Below are positions 1 through 7,494 of a stretch of 20,939 nucleotides of DNA, in pieces (within the stretch, counting starts at the first letter, position 1; every line of letters begins with the position of its first letter). The notes under the pieces were generated by a model. It worked only from the letters and a program-made list of their open reading frames with translations. It was not told where the DNA came from and ran no database searches. The stretch is taken from the NCBI GenBank assembly GCA_041652755.1, contig JBAZGS010000014.1, positions 1-20,939 of the forward strand. The letters run 5' to 3'. Position numbers and translations under genes: made by a program. This DNA comes from JAQTTT01 sp041652755 (GTDB taxonomy: Archaea; Nanobdellota; Nanobdellia; Tiddalikarchaeales; Tiddalikarchaeaceae).

Positions 1-13
1 CATTACTAATATA

Positions 14-1039
14 ATGGGTGTTAACCTTAAAGGATTATTGGAGCCTAAAAAGATAGAAATAAATGACTTGAAAGGCAAAAAAGTAGCAATTGATGCATAC
101 AATGCTTTATACCAATTCATTTCAACAATCAGGCAATATGACGGCTCGCCATTAGTTGACTCTAAAGGAAACATCACAAGCCACTTAAGTGGATTATTTT
201 ACAGGACTATTAATTTATTAAAATCAGGAGTTCTTCCCTGCTTTGTTTTTGACGGCAAAGCTCCAAGCTTTAAAAAGCAGACAATAAGCGACAGGATGAA
301 TATCAGAAGCAAAGCTAAAGAGGACTATGAAGAAGCTTTGGCAGAGGGTGATTATGAAAGAGCAAAGTCAAAATCTATGCAGTCAGCATTGCTTACAAAA
401 GAGATGATAATTGAATCAAAGGAATTATTGGATGCTTTAGGCATTCCGTGGATTGATGCTTTAAGTGAAGGCGAAGCGCAAGCAGCTTACATGGTTAACA
501 AGAATGAAGTTTATGCAAGCGTAAGCCAGGACTATGACAGCTTATTATTCGGAGCTCCTTTGCTTGTGAGGAATTTGAACATTACTGGCAAAAGAAAGAT
601 TCCTGGAAAGAATTTATACACAACAATTTATCCTGAAATTATTGAGCTGAAAGAAGAGCTGAAAAGGCTTAAATTAACAAGGGAGCAATTAATCATGATT
701 GCAATACTTGTTGGAACTGATTATAACCCTAAAGGAATAAACGGTCTCGGCCCAAAAAAAGCCTACAAATTAGTGAGTGAGAACCAGGATTTTGACAAAG
801 TATTCTCAAGTGTTGAATGGACTTTTGACATCAAGCCTAAGGAAATATTTGAATTTTTCTTAAATCCACCTGTAAAAAAAGACTATGAATTAAATTATGG
901 AAGCGTGAATGATGAAAAGGTAATAAAGATTTTGTGCGCTGAGCATGATTTTTCAAAAACACGAATAGAATCTACACTAGCTCAAGTTGCTGAATTAAAC
1001 AAGAAAAAAAGCCAAACAGGGCTTGATAAATATTTTTAA
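14..1039 (+). CDS. fen: Flap endonuclease 1 (FEN-1)
   Basis: Structure-specific 5' nuclease that removes 5' flaps during Okazaki fragment maturation and long-patch repair. The 341-residue length is normal for archaeal FEN-1 and the N-terminus begins with the invariant MGV, whose free amino end contributes to catalysis in the family. Metal-binding acidic residues are visible: D27 in IDAYNA, D80 in VFDGK, E152 and E154 in EGEAQAA, D173 and D175 in QDYDSLLFG, and D236 in GTDYNPKG. A helix-two-turn-helix (GINGLGPKKA) follows directly. The last eight residues, QTGLDKYF, form a canonical PCNA-interacting (PIP) box. The start lies 13 bases from the window edge, so its promoter is mostly outside. EndoQ follows 67 bases downstream on the same strand with its own TATA box. 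Confidence 0.97.
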   Translation: MGVNLKGLLEPKKIEINDLKGKKVAIDAYNALYQFISTIRQYDGSPLVDSKGNITSHLSGLFYRTINLLKSGVLPCFVFDGKAPSFKKQTISDRMNIRSKAKEDYEEALAEGDYERAKSKSMQSALLTKEMIIESKELLDALGIPWIDALSEGEAQAAYMVNKNEVYASVSQDYDSLLFGAPLLVRNLNITGKRKIPGKNLYTTIYPEIIELKEELKRLKLTREQLIMIAILVGTDYNPKGINGLGPKKAYKLVSENQDFDKVFSSVEWTFDIKPKEIFEFFLNPPVKKDYELNYGSVNDEKVIKILCAEHDFSKTRIESTLAQVAELNKKKSQTGLDKYF

Positions 1040-1058
1040 AAAGGAAAAAAAAACTAAT

Positions 1059-1070
1059 AATTTTTTTTAT
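1059..1070 (+). terminator. T-run terminator after FEN-1
   Basis: A run of eight T (1061-1068) lies about 20 bases after the FEN-1 stop codon. Archaeal RNA polymerase commonly terminates at such U-tracts without a hairpin. The promoter of the next gene begins directly after it. Assigned from base composition and position only. Confidence 0.5.
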
Positions 1071-1074
1071 AAGC

Positions 1075-1084
1075 TTTTTTAAAT
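1075..1084 (+). promoter_or_regulatory. TATA box of EndoQ gene
   Basis: The stretch TTTTTTAAAT is centred about 27 bases before the ATG at 1107. This is the spacing expected when transcription begins at or next to the start codon (leaderless mRNA). No Shine-Dalgarno sequence is seen between it and the ATG, which agrees. Confidence 0.55.
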
Positions 1085-1106
1085 CAGTGCAATTACTATT
1101 TATTCA

Positions 1107-2363
1107 ATGATTTATTCAGATTTCCATATCCATTCAAAGTATAGCCGTGCAACAAGCAAAACCATGGACATTAAGCACTTGTCAATTTATGGAGCAATGA
1201 AAGGCTTAAACTTGATAGGAACTGGAGATATTACTCATCCTAAATGGATTAATGAGGTTAAGGATGAGACGAATGATTTAGGCAACGGTTTTTATAAAAG
1301 CAAATATAATAGCATGCAGTTTTTGCTTTCAACAGAGATTGCAACTATTTATTCAGAGGATGGCAAGGTTAAAAGGGTTCATCATATCCTATTTTTTCCA
1401 AGCTTTGAAATTGTTGAGCAATTCAATGATTCATTAAGGCAATACTTGACAAGCAAAGGCAAGAAGTGCAACTTGTCAAGCGACGGAAGGCCAATAATAG
1501 GGTTAACAAGCGTTGAATTGTGCGATATAGCTTTCAAGATTAGCCCTAAAATTTTAGTAATACCTGCCCATATTTGGACTCCTTGGTTTAGCATGTTTGG
1601 AAGCATGAGTGGTTTTGACAAATTTGAGGAGTGCTACAAAGAGTATTCAAATAAAATTTATGCTTATGAATCAGGATTATCAAGCGACCCAGTGATGAAC
1701 TGGAGGCTAAGCCAGCTGAATAATAAATTATTAATCAGCAACAGCGACTGCCACGGCCCTTTTGTAGACAGGATTGGCAGGGAAGCCAATGCATTCAATG
1801 GGGATATTGCTGAGTTCTCATACGATAAATTGTTTGAAAATATTAAAAGAAAAGAAATGGCATACACTATAGAGGTTGACCCAAGTTATGGAAAATACCA
1901 TTTTGATGGCCACAGAAAATGCAATATTTGCTTTAACCCTGCAGAGTCAATAAAGAACAACGATATTTGCCCAGTATGCAAGAAGCATTTAACTATTGGG
2001 GTTTTGCATAGGGTTGAAGAATTAGCTGATTTGCCTGAAAACCATAAGCCAGCAAATGCGATTGATTTCAAATACCACGTGCCTTTGATTGAGATAGTTT
2101 CAAAACTGTTATACAAAGGAATCAAAACCAAGCCTGTTAATTCAATTTATGAGGATTTGATTAAAAAGCATGGAACAGAATACTCAATACTTTATGACTC
2201 TAACATTTCAGAGATTGATTCAAGCTTTGAAGGATTAGGGCAAGTGATTCAGAGTTTAAGAGACAAGACAATGAAAGTCATTCCTGGCTATGATGGCGTT
2301 TATGGCGAGCCAATAATTAAGAAATTAGAAAAAAAGCCGCAAAAAACAGTAATTGATTTTTAA
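1107..2363 (+). CDS. endoQ: Endonuclease Q (PHP-domain DNA repair nuclease)
   Basis: EndoQ nicks DNA 5' of deaminated bases (hypoxanthine, uracil, xanthine) and AP sites, starting an alternative repair route in some archaea. The 418-residue length fits Pyrococcus EndoQ. The N-terminal PHP domain shows D5, H7 and H9 in SDFHIHSKYS and D41 in GTGDITHP; a further metal-site motif is SNSDCHGP near residue 213. A four-cysteine zinc finger follows (C272, C275, C288, C291), as in the EndoQ family. The protein ends in QKTVIDF (residues 412-418), a shortened PIP-box-like peptide that fits reported PCNA stimulation of EndoQ. It lies next to FEN-1, the nuclease that could process the nick after strand displacement. 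Its stop codon shares the bases TTAA with the stop of the convergent gene at 2360. Older annotations may call this a TIGR00375-type protein. Confidence 0.9.
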   Translation: MIYSDFHIHSKYSRATSKTMDIKHLSIYGAMKGLNLIGTGDITHPKWINEVKDETNDLGNGFYKSKYNSMQFLLSTEIATIYSEDGKVKRVHHILFFPSFEIVEQFNDSLRQYLTSKGKKCNLSSDGRPIIGLTSVELCDIAFKISPKILVIPAHIWTPWFSMFGSMSGFDKFEECYKEYSNKIYAYESGLSSDPVMNWRLSQLNNKLLISNSDCHGPFVDRIGREANAFNGDIAEFSYDKLFENIKRKEMAYTIEVDPSYGKYHFDGHRKCNICFNPAESIKNNDICPVCKKHLTIGVLHRVEELADLPENHKPANAIDFKYHVPLIEIVSKLLYKGIKTKPVNSIYEDLIKKHGTEYSILYDSNISEIDSSFEGLGQVIQSLRDKTMKVIPGYDGVYGEPIIKKLEKKPQKTVIDF

Positions 2364-2623
2364 GCATTTAATCCCTGCATTTTGGAGATTAAAAACACTG
2401 AAAAAGTCATGCTTGAAACTGCCATAAAAAACAGGATATTGTTTATTAGCATAGGCATATCTACAACTAAGCTGATTATTCCATGAAGCATTATTATGCA
2501 TCCAGTAACAAGGGTTACAGTGAATCCCTGTCTCCATTTCCTTATTGCACTCTTTTTAAGACTATTTAAACTAATATTTAAAAGAATTAGGCCTATAAAG
2601 GTTTCAGTAACACTTAATAACAT
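2360..2623 (-). CDS. Small three-helix membrane protein, unknown function
   Basis: An 87-residue protein I do not recognise as a named family. It has three hydrophobic segments, roughly residues 4-22, 33-53 and 59-79. A basic loop (KKSAIRKWRQ) follows the first, suggesting one cytoplasmic loop. It starts 28 bases after the ferredoxin stop codon on the same strand, and the gap carries TAAGGAGTG, a plausible Shine-Dalgarno sequence, so the two are probably co-transcribed. It ends by sharing four bases with the EndoQ stop codon, leaving no free intergenic DNA. Coherent membrane topology, a plausible ribosome site and exact fit between neighbours argue that it is real. A role as membrane partner of the ferredoxin is only a guess from position. 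Confidence 0.6.
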   Translation of the reverse strand: MLLSVTETFIGLILLNISLNSLKKSAIRKWRQGFTVTLVTGCIIMLHGIISLVVDMPMLINNILFFMAVSSMTFSVFLISKMQGLNA

Positions 2624-2636
2624 TTGTTAGTTTCAG

Positions 2637-2645
2637 CACTCCTTA
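2637..2645 (-). promoter_or_regulatory. Shine-Dalgarno-like site for small membrane protein
   Basis: Read on the minus strand the sequence is TAAGGAGTG, resembling the archaeal GGAGGTGA ribosome site. It lies about 13 bases before the ATG at 2623 and just past the ferredoxin stop. The spacing is a little long. It favours internal translation of this gene within a two-gene transcript. Confidence 0.4.
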
Positions 2646-2651
2646 GAATAC

Positions 2652-2834
2652 TCATTTTACCTTTATCGCCCCAGTTGGACAATTTGCCTCGCATGCTCCG
2701 CATCCAATACAATCCTTAGGTCTAGCTACTTTAACGCAACCTTCTTTCGTTTCTTCAAAAACACTCATTGGGCATACAGAAACGCATGTAAAATGTCTTT
2801 TGCATTTTTTGCAATCAACTATGGGTTTTGGCAT
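2652..2834 (-). CDS. Dicluster 4Fe-4S ferredoxin-like protein
   Basis: A small electron-transfer protein with two iron-sulfur motifs. I choose the ATG at 2834 (60 residues, starting MPKPIVDCKKC). An ATG at 2864 is in frame but lies only about 10 bases from the TATA box, so it would be upstream of the expected transcript start. Counting from 2834, the first motif is C8-x2-C11-x5-C17-x3-C21-P and the second is the classic C42-x2-C45-x2-C48-x3-C52-P. The first motif has an expanded C-x5-C spacing instead of C-x2-C, resembling variant ferredoxins more than clostridial type. C33 lies between the motifs. No attached catalytic domain is present. The partner is unknown; the adjacent downstream gene encodes a membrane protein. 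Confidence 0.85.
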   Translation of the reverse strand: MPKPIVDCKKCKRHFTCVSVCPMSVFEETKEGCVKVARPKDCIGCGACEANCPTGAIKVK

Positions 2835-2868
2835 CTTATTTTCACTTAGTACAATAAAGTGCATCTTT

Positions 2869-2878
2869 TATTTAAAAA
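2869..2878 (-). promoter_or_regulatory. TATA box of ferredoxin gene
   Basis: Minus-strand TTTTTAAATA is centred near 2873. Transcription would start around 2848, giving a leader of about a dozen bases before the ATG at 2834. This placement is the main reason for preferring the shorter ferredoxin start. Confidence 0.5.
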
Positions 2879-2883
2879 CATTA

Positions 2884-5145
2884 TTATACTTTCTTACATT
2901 CCTTATTTAAGCAAGTTTCAGTATTATCTATTAAAATTAAGGGTCCGTTGCATTTTGGGCAACTCTTGTTTATAAATTCCAACTCACCTTTGCTGGGCAA
3001 AGAATAAAGCTTCTTGCATTTAGGGAAATTGCTGCAACCAACAAATCTTGAGCCGCGCCTAGAAAACATCAACCTTAGATTGCTTTTGCATTCAGGGCAG
3101 ATTCCAACAACTCTTGAAGGGCAATTATTGTTAAGGCAGGATTCATACTTATTCTTTGAAATAATCACTAAAGGGGAGCTGCATACTTTGCAATTCTTGT
3201 TCAAAGCTTCATAATCGCTTTTTGGCAATGAAAAGGTGGTGTCGCACTCAGGGTATTTTGAGCAGCCTATGAATTCTTGGCCGTTTCTCTTGCTGTACAT
3301 TATTACCAAATCATTTCCGCATTTTGGGCACTTTCCCATTTTCTTTCCAACATTGCTGCTTTCCTTCCATGATTCTTCCAAAGCCTTACTTAACTCCTGG
3401 CCTATTAATTTTTCATTTTTCTTAAATTCATTAGAAATATCTATTAATATTTCTTGGGCCTGAATCATTACATTCTCTTTTGTTTCCTTGTTTGCTTCAA
3501 TCAAGTCAGCTTGCTCTTCAAATTTTTTGGTTAAATCTTCGCTAATGATTCTTGGGCAATAATTTTTCAAAGAAGTATTAACCCCTAATCCAAGCCTTGT
3601 TACTTTAATGCTTTCATCAACAATGTAACCTCTGTCATTCAAAGTTTTAACTATTGCTGCTCTTGTGGCTTTTGTGCCAATGCCTCGTTTTTCCATTTCG
3701 CTGACAATCCCTGATTGGGAATACCTGTTTGGAGGTTCAGTTTGCTTTTTATCATTCAAGACATCACTAATAATTACCTCTTCATTTTTTTTAACATTAG
3801 GAAGCTCTAATTCCTTGCTTTTGTAGTATTTTCCGTAAAATTCAATCCACCCTTTTTTTATTATTATTGAGCCTGTTGTGACAAAATCATGGCTTTTAAC
3901 ATCTAGTAAAATCTTCATATTCTCTTTAACTCCAGGCTCCTTGAATGTTGACAGGAATCTTTTGACAATCAAATCATACACATTTTTTTCCTGGATGCTT
4001 AATCTTTTCGGAGCCTCCCCTGTTGGATAAATTGCAGTGTGAGCTGAGTCATCCTTTTTGCCTTCATTAGGCTTCAATTCCTTTAATTTCAATAATTCGT
4101 CGCAGAATTTTTTATAAAAAGGCTGCTGGCTTAATTGCTCCAAGATTTTTTTAAACCCAATCTTTTCAGGCAGCTTCTCGCTGCTGGTTCTTGGATAGCT
4201 AATCAATGCATTAGTGTATAATTTTTGGGCAATCTGCTGGGTAAGGTAAGGATTATACTTGAATTGGTTATAGCATTCGCTCTGAAGAGTTGACAAGCTG
4301 AAAGGATTAGGGGGCAGCATTGCAATCTCGCTTTTTTTCACATCCTTAACAGTTGCCTTTTTTTCAAGTTTGCAATCATTGAAGATTTTGCTTGCAATTT
4401 TTGAGTCAAAAATTCTTAGCTCTTTATAGTCAGCATCAAATTCCTTGTTCCATTTTAAGCTAATGTGCCAATAATCTTTTGGAATGAATTTGCTTATCTC
4501 CTCTTCCCTTTCGCATAAAATATTAAGCGTTGGCCCCTGCACTCTTCCAGTGCTTAATAAATGAAATCCTTTCCTTGCACTTTTCAAGGCAAGAGTCAAA
4601 GCCCTTGTAATATTAACTCCATACATCCAGTCAAGATGATGCCTTGCAAGCCCTGCATTAATCATTCCTTTATCAGCATTTTCGCTTGCGGATTCGAAGC
4701 TCTCATTTAATTCCTCTTTAGTAAGCGTAGTGAAAAGCATTCTCTTTGCAGTCTTTCGCTTTAAAATAAACCTTAAAATATTGTAAGCTATCACGCTTCC
4801 TTCATTGTCATAATCAGTGCAGACAATGACATCGCTGATTTTTTTTGAAAAATCAACAAAATTTTGATAATACTGTCTGGAATATGAAGCATTCTTGTCA
4901 GCTTCAAAAACAGGAACCCACTCGTTTTCAAACACAGGATAAGTCCATTTGCCTTTTTCCAAATCCCTTAAAGTGAACAAATGGCCAACTGCAGGCAGGA
5001 CCAAATAGTTTTTTCCAGCCCTTTTGAACCAATAATATCTTGTTTTGTTATTTTTCTCCTCAAGCAAGGTTCCTTTGTCAGCCAAGGCTTGTGCAATCTT
5101 TTGTGCAGCATCAGGCTTTTCGCTAAGCATTAAAATATAGTTCAT
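2884..5145 (-). CDS. topA: DNA topoisomerase I (type IA)
   Basis: Relaxes negatively supercoiled DNA by passing strands through a transient single-strand break. The 753-residue protein starts with a Toprim domain (E9 in LSEKPDAA; D111, D113 and E115 in TDYDNEG). The active-site tyrosine is Y317 in LISYPRTSSEKLP. Conserved LSTGRVQGPTL (197-207) and HTAIYPTGEAP are also visible. The C-terminus carries four four-cysteine zinc ribbons: C606/C609/C628/C634, C652/C655/C670/C675, C683/C686/C704/C710 and C729/C732/C745/C750. Ribbons 1 and 3 resemble each other, as do 2 and 4, so the tail looks like a duplicated two-ribbon unit. The protein has no helicase domain, so it is not reverse gyrase. The promoter points to a leaderless transcript. 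The ferredoxin promoter begins just past its stop. Confidence 0.95.
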   Translation of the reverse strand: MNYILMLSEKPDAAQKIAQALADKGTLLEEKNNKTRYYWFKRAGKNYLVLPAVGHLFTLRDLEKGKWTYPVFENEWVPVFEADKNASYSRQYYQNFVDFSKKISDVIVCTDYDNEGSVIAYNILRFILKRKTAKRMLFTTLTKEELNESFESASENADKGMINAGLARHHLDWMYGVNITRALTLALKSARKGFHLLSTGRVQGPTLNILCEREEEISKFIPKDYWHISLKWNKEFDADYKELRIFDSKIASKIFNDCKLEKKATVKDVKKSEIAMLPPNPFSLSTLQSECYNQFKYNPYLTQQIAQKLYTNALISYPRTSSEKLPEKIGFKKILEQLSQQPFYKKFCDELLKLKELKPNEGKKDDSAHTAIYPTGEAPKRLSIQEKNVYDLIVKRFLSTFKEPGVKENMKILLDVKSHDFVTTGSIIIKKGWIEFYGKYYKSKELELPNVKKNEEVIISDVLNDKKQTEPPNRYSQSGIVSEMEKRGIGTKATRAAIVKTLNDRGYIVDESIKVTRLGLGVNTSLKNYCPRIISEDLTKKFEEQADLIEANKETKENVMIQAQEILIDISNEFKKNEKLIGQELSKALEESWKESSNVGKKMGKCPKCGNDLVIMYSKRNGQEFIGCSKYPECDTTFSLPKSDYEALNKNCKVCSSPLVIISKNKYESCLNNNCPSRVVGICPECKSNLRLMFSRRGSRFVGCSNFPKCKKLYSLPSKGELEFINKSCPKCNGPLILIDNTETCLNKECKKV

Positions 5146-5168
5146 TAGAAAATTAATGAAGCAAGGGT

Positions 5169-5181
5169 TATTTAAATATTA
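5169..5181 (-). promoter_or_regulatory. TATA box of topoisomerase gene
   Basis: The minus-strand sequence AATATTTAAATAA is centred about 30 bases before the ATG at 5145, suggesting a leaderless or nearly leaderless mRNA. It is one of the clearest TATA elements in the window. Confidence 0.6.
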
Positions 5182-5237
5182 CCCACTAAATTAATTGAAA
5201 AACATTTATTTTTTATTATCTAATTTTATTTCATTGC

Positions 5238-5245
5238 AAAAAAAA
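5238..5245 (-). terminator. T-run after UDP-glucose dehydrogenase
   Basis: On the minus strand this is a run of eight T, about 50 bases past the stop of the dehydrogenase gene. It could end that transcript before the topoisomerase promoter. It is assigned from composition and position. Confidence 0.4.
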
Positions 5246-5273
5246 CAATATAATAATTTTTTCAAATTATAAT

Positions 5274-5295
5274 TTAGTTGCAATATTGCAACTAA
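5274..5295. repeat. Perfect 22-bp palindrome
   Basis: The half TTAGTTGCAAT is followed immediately by its exact reverse complement, with no loop; the centre is between 5284 and 5285. It begins the base after the dehydrogenase stop codon (minus-strand reading) and lies about 95 bases upstream of the topoisomerase TATA box. It could be a dimeric regulator site or a cruciform or hairpin 3' end. No second copy was noticed elsewhere in the window. Confidence 0.75.
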
Positions 5296-6540
5296 TTACC
5301 AGCAAATGCCTTCAGAGCTATCAGCCTTAGGATTCATTCTTCTTCCGTCAATAACAATTTTTTTCCCAAAATCCAAAGTTTTAAACTCATCCCATTCAGT
5401 AACTATCAAAACAGCATCAGAACTATTAATAACTTCATTAATATTTTTAGCATAACTAATCATTTCACCAAAGATTTTTTTAGCATGATTCATTGCCTTA
5501 GGGTCATAAGCAATAATTTCAGCCTTTTGCTTGAGCAATTCATCAATTATTATTAAGCTAGGAGCCTCCCTTAAATCATCAGTGCCTTTCTTAAAAGCCA
5601 AGCCCAGTATTCCAATTTTTTTCCCTCCAATATTAATATGCTTTTTTAATAGCTCAACCATTTTCAAAGGCTGAAGCTCATTAACTTTTAGCACAGCTTT
5701 TAATAAAATCATTGGTTCATTTTCAGCCAATCCCTTGCTTACAATTGCCTTCACATCTTTAGGAAAGCAGCTTCCTCCAAAGCCAGCCCCTGAATTAAGA
5801 AACTTCCTATTAATCCTGTCATCCATTCCAATCCCATCCATCACAGTGTAAGTGTCAATTCCTAATTTCTTGCACAGATTACCTAACTCATTAGCAAAGC
5901 TAATCTTGGTTGCCAAGAAAGAATTATTTGCATACTTAATCATTTCAGCAGTCCTTGGAGTCGTAACGAAGATTTTTTGGCCAAAACTCTCATAAACTTT
6001 TCTCATAACTTCTTCGGTTTTTTTATCACCAACACCTAAAACAATCCTGTCACCCTCCAAGAAATCCTTAATTGCTGAACCTTCCTTCAAGAATTCAGGA
6101 TTCATGCAAAGCCCGAACTCTTTTCCTGATTCTTTTAAAATCTTCCCAACAACATCTTCAGTAGTTCTAGGCACAACAGTGCTTTTAACAACAACTACTT
6201 TGTAAGAATTCAAATTGTCAGCAATAGTTTTTGCAGCTTGCTTAATATAATCAAGATTAATGCTTCCATCTTTTAGGCTAGGGGTGCCAACGCAGATAAA
6301 AACAACCTCGCTTTCATTGATTGCAGTCTTTGCATCAAGGGTTGCTTTCAAAGTTCCATTACCAATAACTTTTGAGAGCAACTCAGCCATTCCCTCTTCA
6401 TAAATAGGGCTAATTTTTGAATTAATCAATTCAACCTTTTTAGAATCAATATCAATGCATTTAACAGTATGCCCCTTGCTTGCAAAGCAAATCCCGCTAG
6501 TAAGTCCAACATATCCAGTTCCAATAATTGCCAAATTCAT
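5296..6540 (-). CDS. UDP-glucose 6-dehydrogenase (UDP-sugar dehydrogenase family)
   Basis: Oxidises a UDP-hexose to the uronic acid with two NAD+, most likely UDP-glucose to UDP-glucuronate, a donor for surface glycans. The 414-residue protein has an N-terminal Rossmann fold (IIGTGYVGLTSG, residues 5-16). The middle shows NPEFLKEGSA (from N147) and K202 in the IKYANNS helix. The catalytic cysteine is C258 in GAGFGGSCFPKD. The C-terminal UDP-binding domain has GLAFKKGTDDLREAPS. UDP-N-acetylmannosamine dehydrogenase belongs to the same superfamily and is not fully excluded, but the FGGSCFPKD and FLNSGAG motifs fit the glucose enzyme better. It follows methionine aminopeptidase by 27 bases, but an AT-rich TATA-like stretch near 6563-6573 may give it its own promoter. 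Context: glycosylation genes at 12-20 kb could use its product. Confidence 0.87.
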   Translation of the reverse strand: MNLAIIGTGYVGLTSGICFASKGHTVKCIDIDSKKVELINSKISPIYEEGMAELLSKVIGNGTLKATLDAKTAINESEVVFICVGTPSLKDGSINLDYIKQAAKTIADNLNSYKVVVVKSTVVPRTTEDVVGKILKESGKEFGLCMNPEFLKEGSAIKDFLEGDRIVLGVGDKKTEEVMRKVYESFGQKIFVTTPRTAEMIKYANNSFLATKISFANELGNLCKKLGIDTYTVMDGIGMDDRINRKFLNSGAGFGGSCFPKDVKAIVSKGLAENEPMILLKAVLKVNELQPLKMVELLKKHINIGGKKIGILGLAFKKGTDDLREAPSLIIIDELLKQKAEIIAYDPKAMNHAKKIFGEMISYAKNINEVINSSDAVLIVTEWDEFKTLDFGKKIVIDGRRMNPKADSSEGICW

Positions 6541-6567
6541 AAAAAAACTATATAATTATCTTATTTA

Positions 6568-7461
6568 TTAAATTGTCGTAACAATAGTTTCATCATCCAC
6601 AAATAATGTATGCTCAGCTTGGCTGACAAAGCCTTTCGAAACTTCTCTTAACTGCGGATAAGAATGGATTATTCCTAACTTAATCAATTCTTTTAATGCA
6701 ATATTAATCTGCATTGCGCTAAATTTATCCATTAAATGATAATTTGCAAAAGGCAGCGAGCTGAAATTTTCTTCAATATAATTCAAAACACTCCTTGAGC
6801 TTTCCATTCTCACAGGCTTTTTTTTAATAAGGGAAAAAATTTTTGAGACGCTAGTGTCAGTAACTCTTCCAGAGCCAGTTGTTGCAAAAGGCTCAATTGC
6901 AATCATCTGCCCTTTAACAAACTTTGAAGAGTTATGATTGTCATAATTTGGAATAAAAACATTAGAATGCAAAGTATACCTTTCAAGCCCGTGGCCTCCA
7001 AGATTAAAAATAGGGTTAAAACCATAGCCTTTAATTGTATCATGGACAATTTTGCCAACCTCATAATACTTAACACCAGGCTTAATAATTTTAATGGCAT
7101 TATTAAGCGCTTCCTTGCTTGCAAGAATTAATTTTGAATACTTGTCAGAATTAATCTCCTTAGTGAAAGCAGTGTCTCCTAAAAAACCATTAAACATTGC
7201 GCCAATATCAACCTTAACCAATTGCCCCTGCTTGAACTCTTCAGCCCCCTTGAAATTAGCAGTATCATGCGCAGCAAATTCATTAATGCTGATATTCACA
7301 GGAAAAGCCAATTTTCCCCCTAAAGAATAGATTTTATTTTCAATGCTTTTAACATAGTCATAAATATTCAACCCTTCCTTAATTTTTTTAAAAGCAAACT
7401 CTCTTGCAATGCCAGTTATTTTTCCAGCCTTCAAAAAATCATCTTTATCATTATCTATCAT
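6568..7461 (-). CDS. map: Methionine aminopeptidase, type II
   Basis: Removes the initiator methionine from new proteins in the cytosol. The 297-residue pita-bread-fold protein retains the metal ligands: D85 in VDIGAMFNG, D96 in LGDTAFT, H157 in GGHGLERY, E190 in AIEPFATTG and E283 in SQAEHTLFVD. H65 in FAAHDT matches the conserved substrate-side histidine. The inserted helical segment after the fourth ligand (about residues 200-270) makes it type II, the archaeal/eukaryotic class. The chosen ATG leaves a short N-terminus like other archaeal enzymes. It diverges from the thioredoxin-fold gene with only 33 bases between the start codons. Confidence 0.95.
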   Translation of the reverse strand: MIDNDKDDFLKAGKITGIAREFAFKKIKEGLNIYDYVKSIENKIYSLGGKLAFPVNISINEFAAHDTANFKGAEEFKQGQLVKVDIGAMFNGFLGDTAFTKEINSDKYSKLILASKEALNNAIKIIKPGVKYYEVGKIVHDTIKGYGFNPIFNLGGHGLERYTLHSNVFIPNYDNHNSSKFVKGQMIAIEPFATTGSGRVTDTSVSKIFSLIKKKPVRMESSRSVLNYIEENFSSLPFANYHLMDKFSAMQINIALKELIKLGIIHSYPQLREVSKGFVSQAEHTLFVDDETIVTTI

Positions 7462-7494
7462 AATCTTTTTATAGTTCTGTTTTTTTAATAAATT
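7462..7494. promoter_or_regulatory. Compact divergent promoter, 33 bp
   Basis: This gap must hold both promoters. On the plus strand CTTTTTATAG (7465-7474) is centred about 25 bases before the ATG at 7495. On the minus strand the TTTATTAA stretch around 7483-7491 is centred about 26 bases before the ATG at 7461. The two predicted TBP/TFB footprints overlap, so the genes may compete for initiation. The TATA matches are weaker than elsewhere in the window. Confidence 0.45.

Noticed and set aside
1382..2131. Several open frames on the minus strand inside the EndoQ gene
   Set aside because: They lie opposite a strongly supported gene and have no recognisable domain. They look like shadows of A/T-rich coding sequence.
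2325..2537. A 70-residue minus-strand frame overlapping the small membrane protein in another frame
   Set aside because: It runs into EndoQ, has no membrane topology and conflicts with the better 87-residue frame, which has a ribosome-site-like sequence and fits exactly between its neighbours.
2835..2864. Longer N-terminus for the ferredoxin starting at 2864
   Set aside because: The ATG at 2864 is about ten bases from the TATA box, so it should not be on the transcript. The added ten residues are unlike ferredoxin N-termini.
2884..5145. Reverse gyrase
   Set aside because: The protein has only the type IA topoisomerase part; no N-terminal helicase domain with Walker motifs is present.
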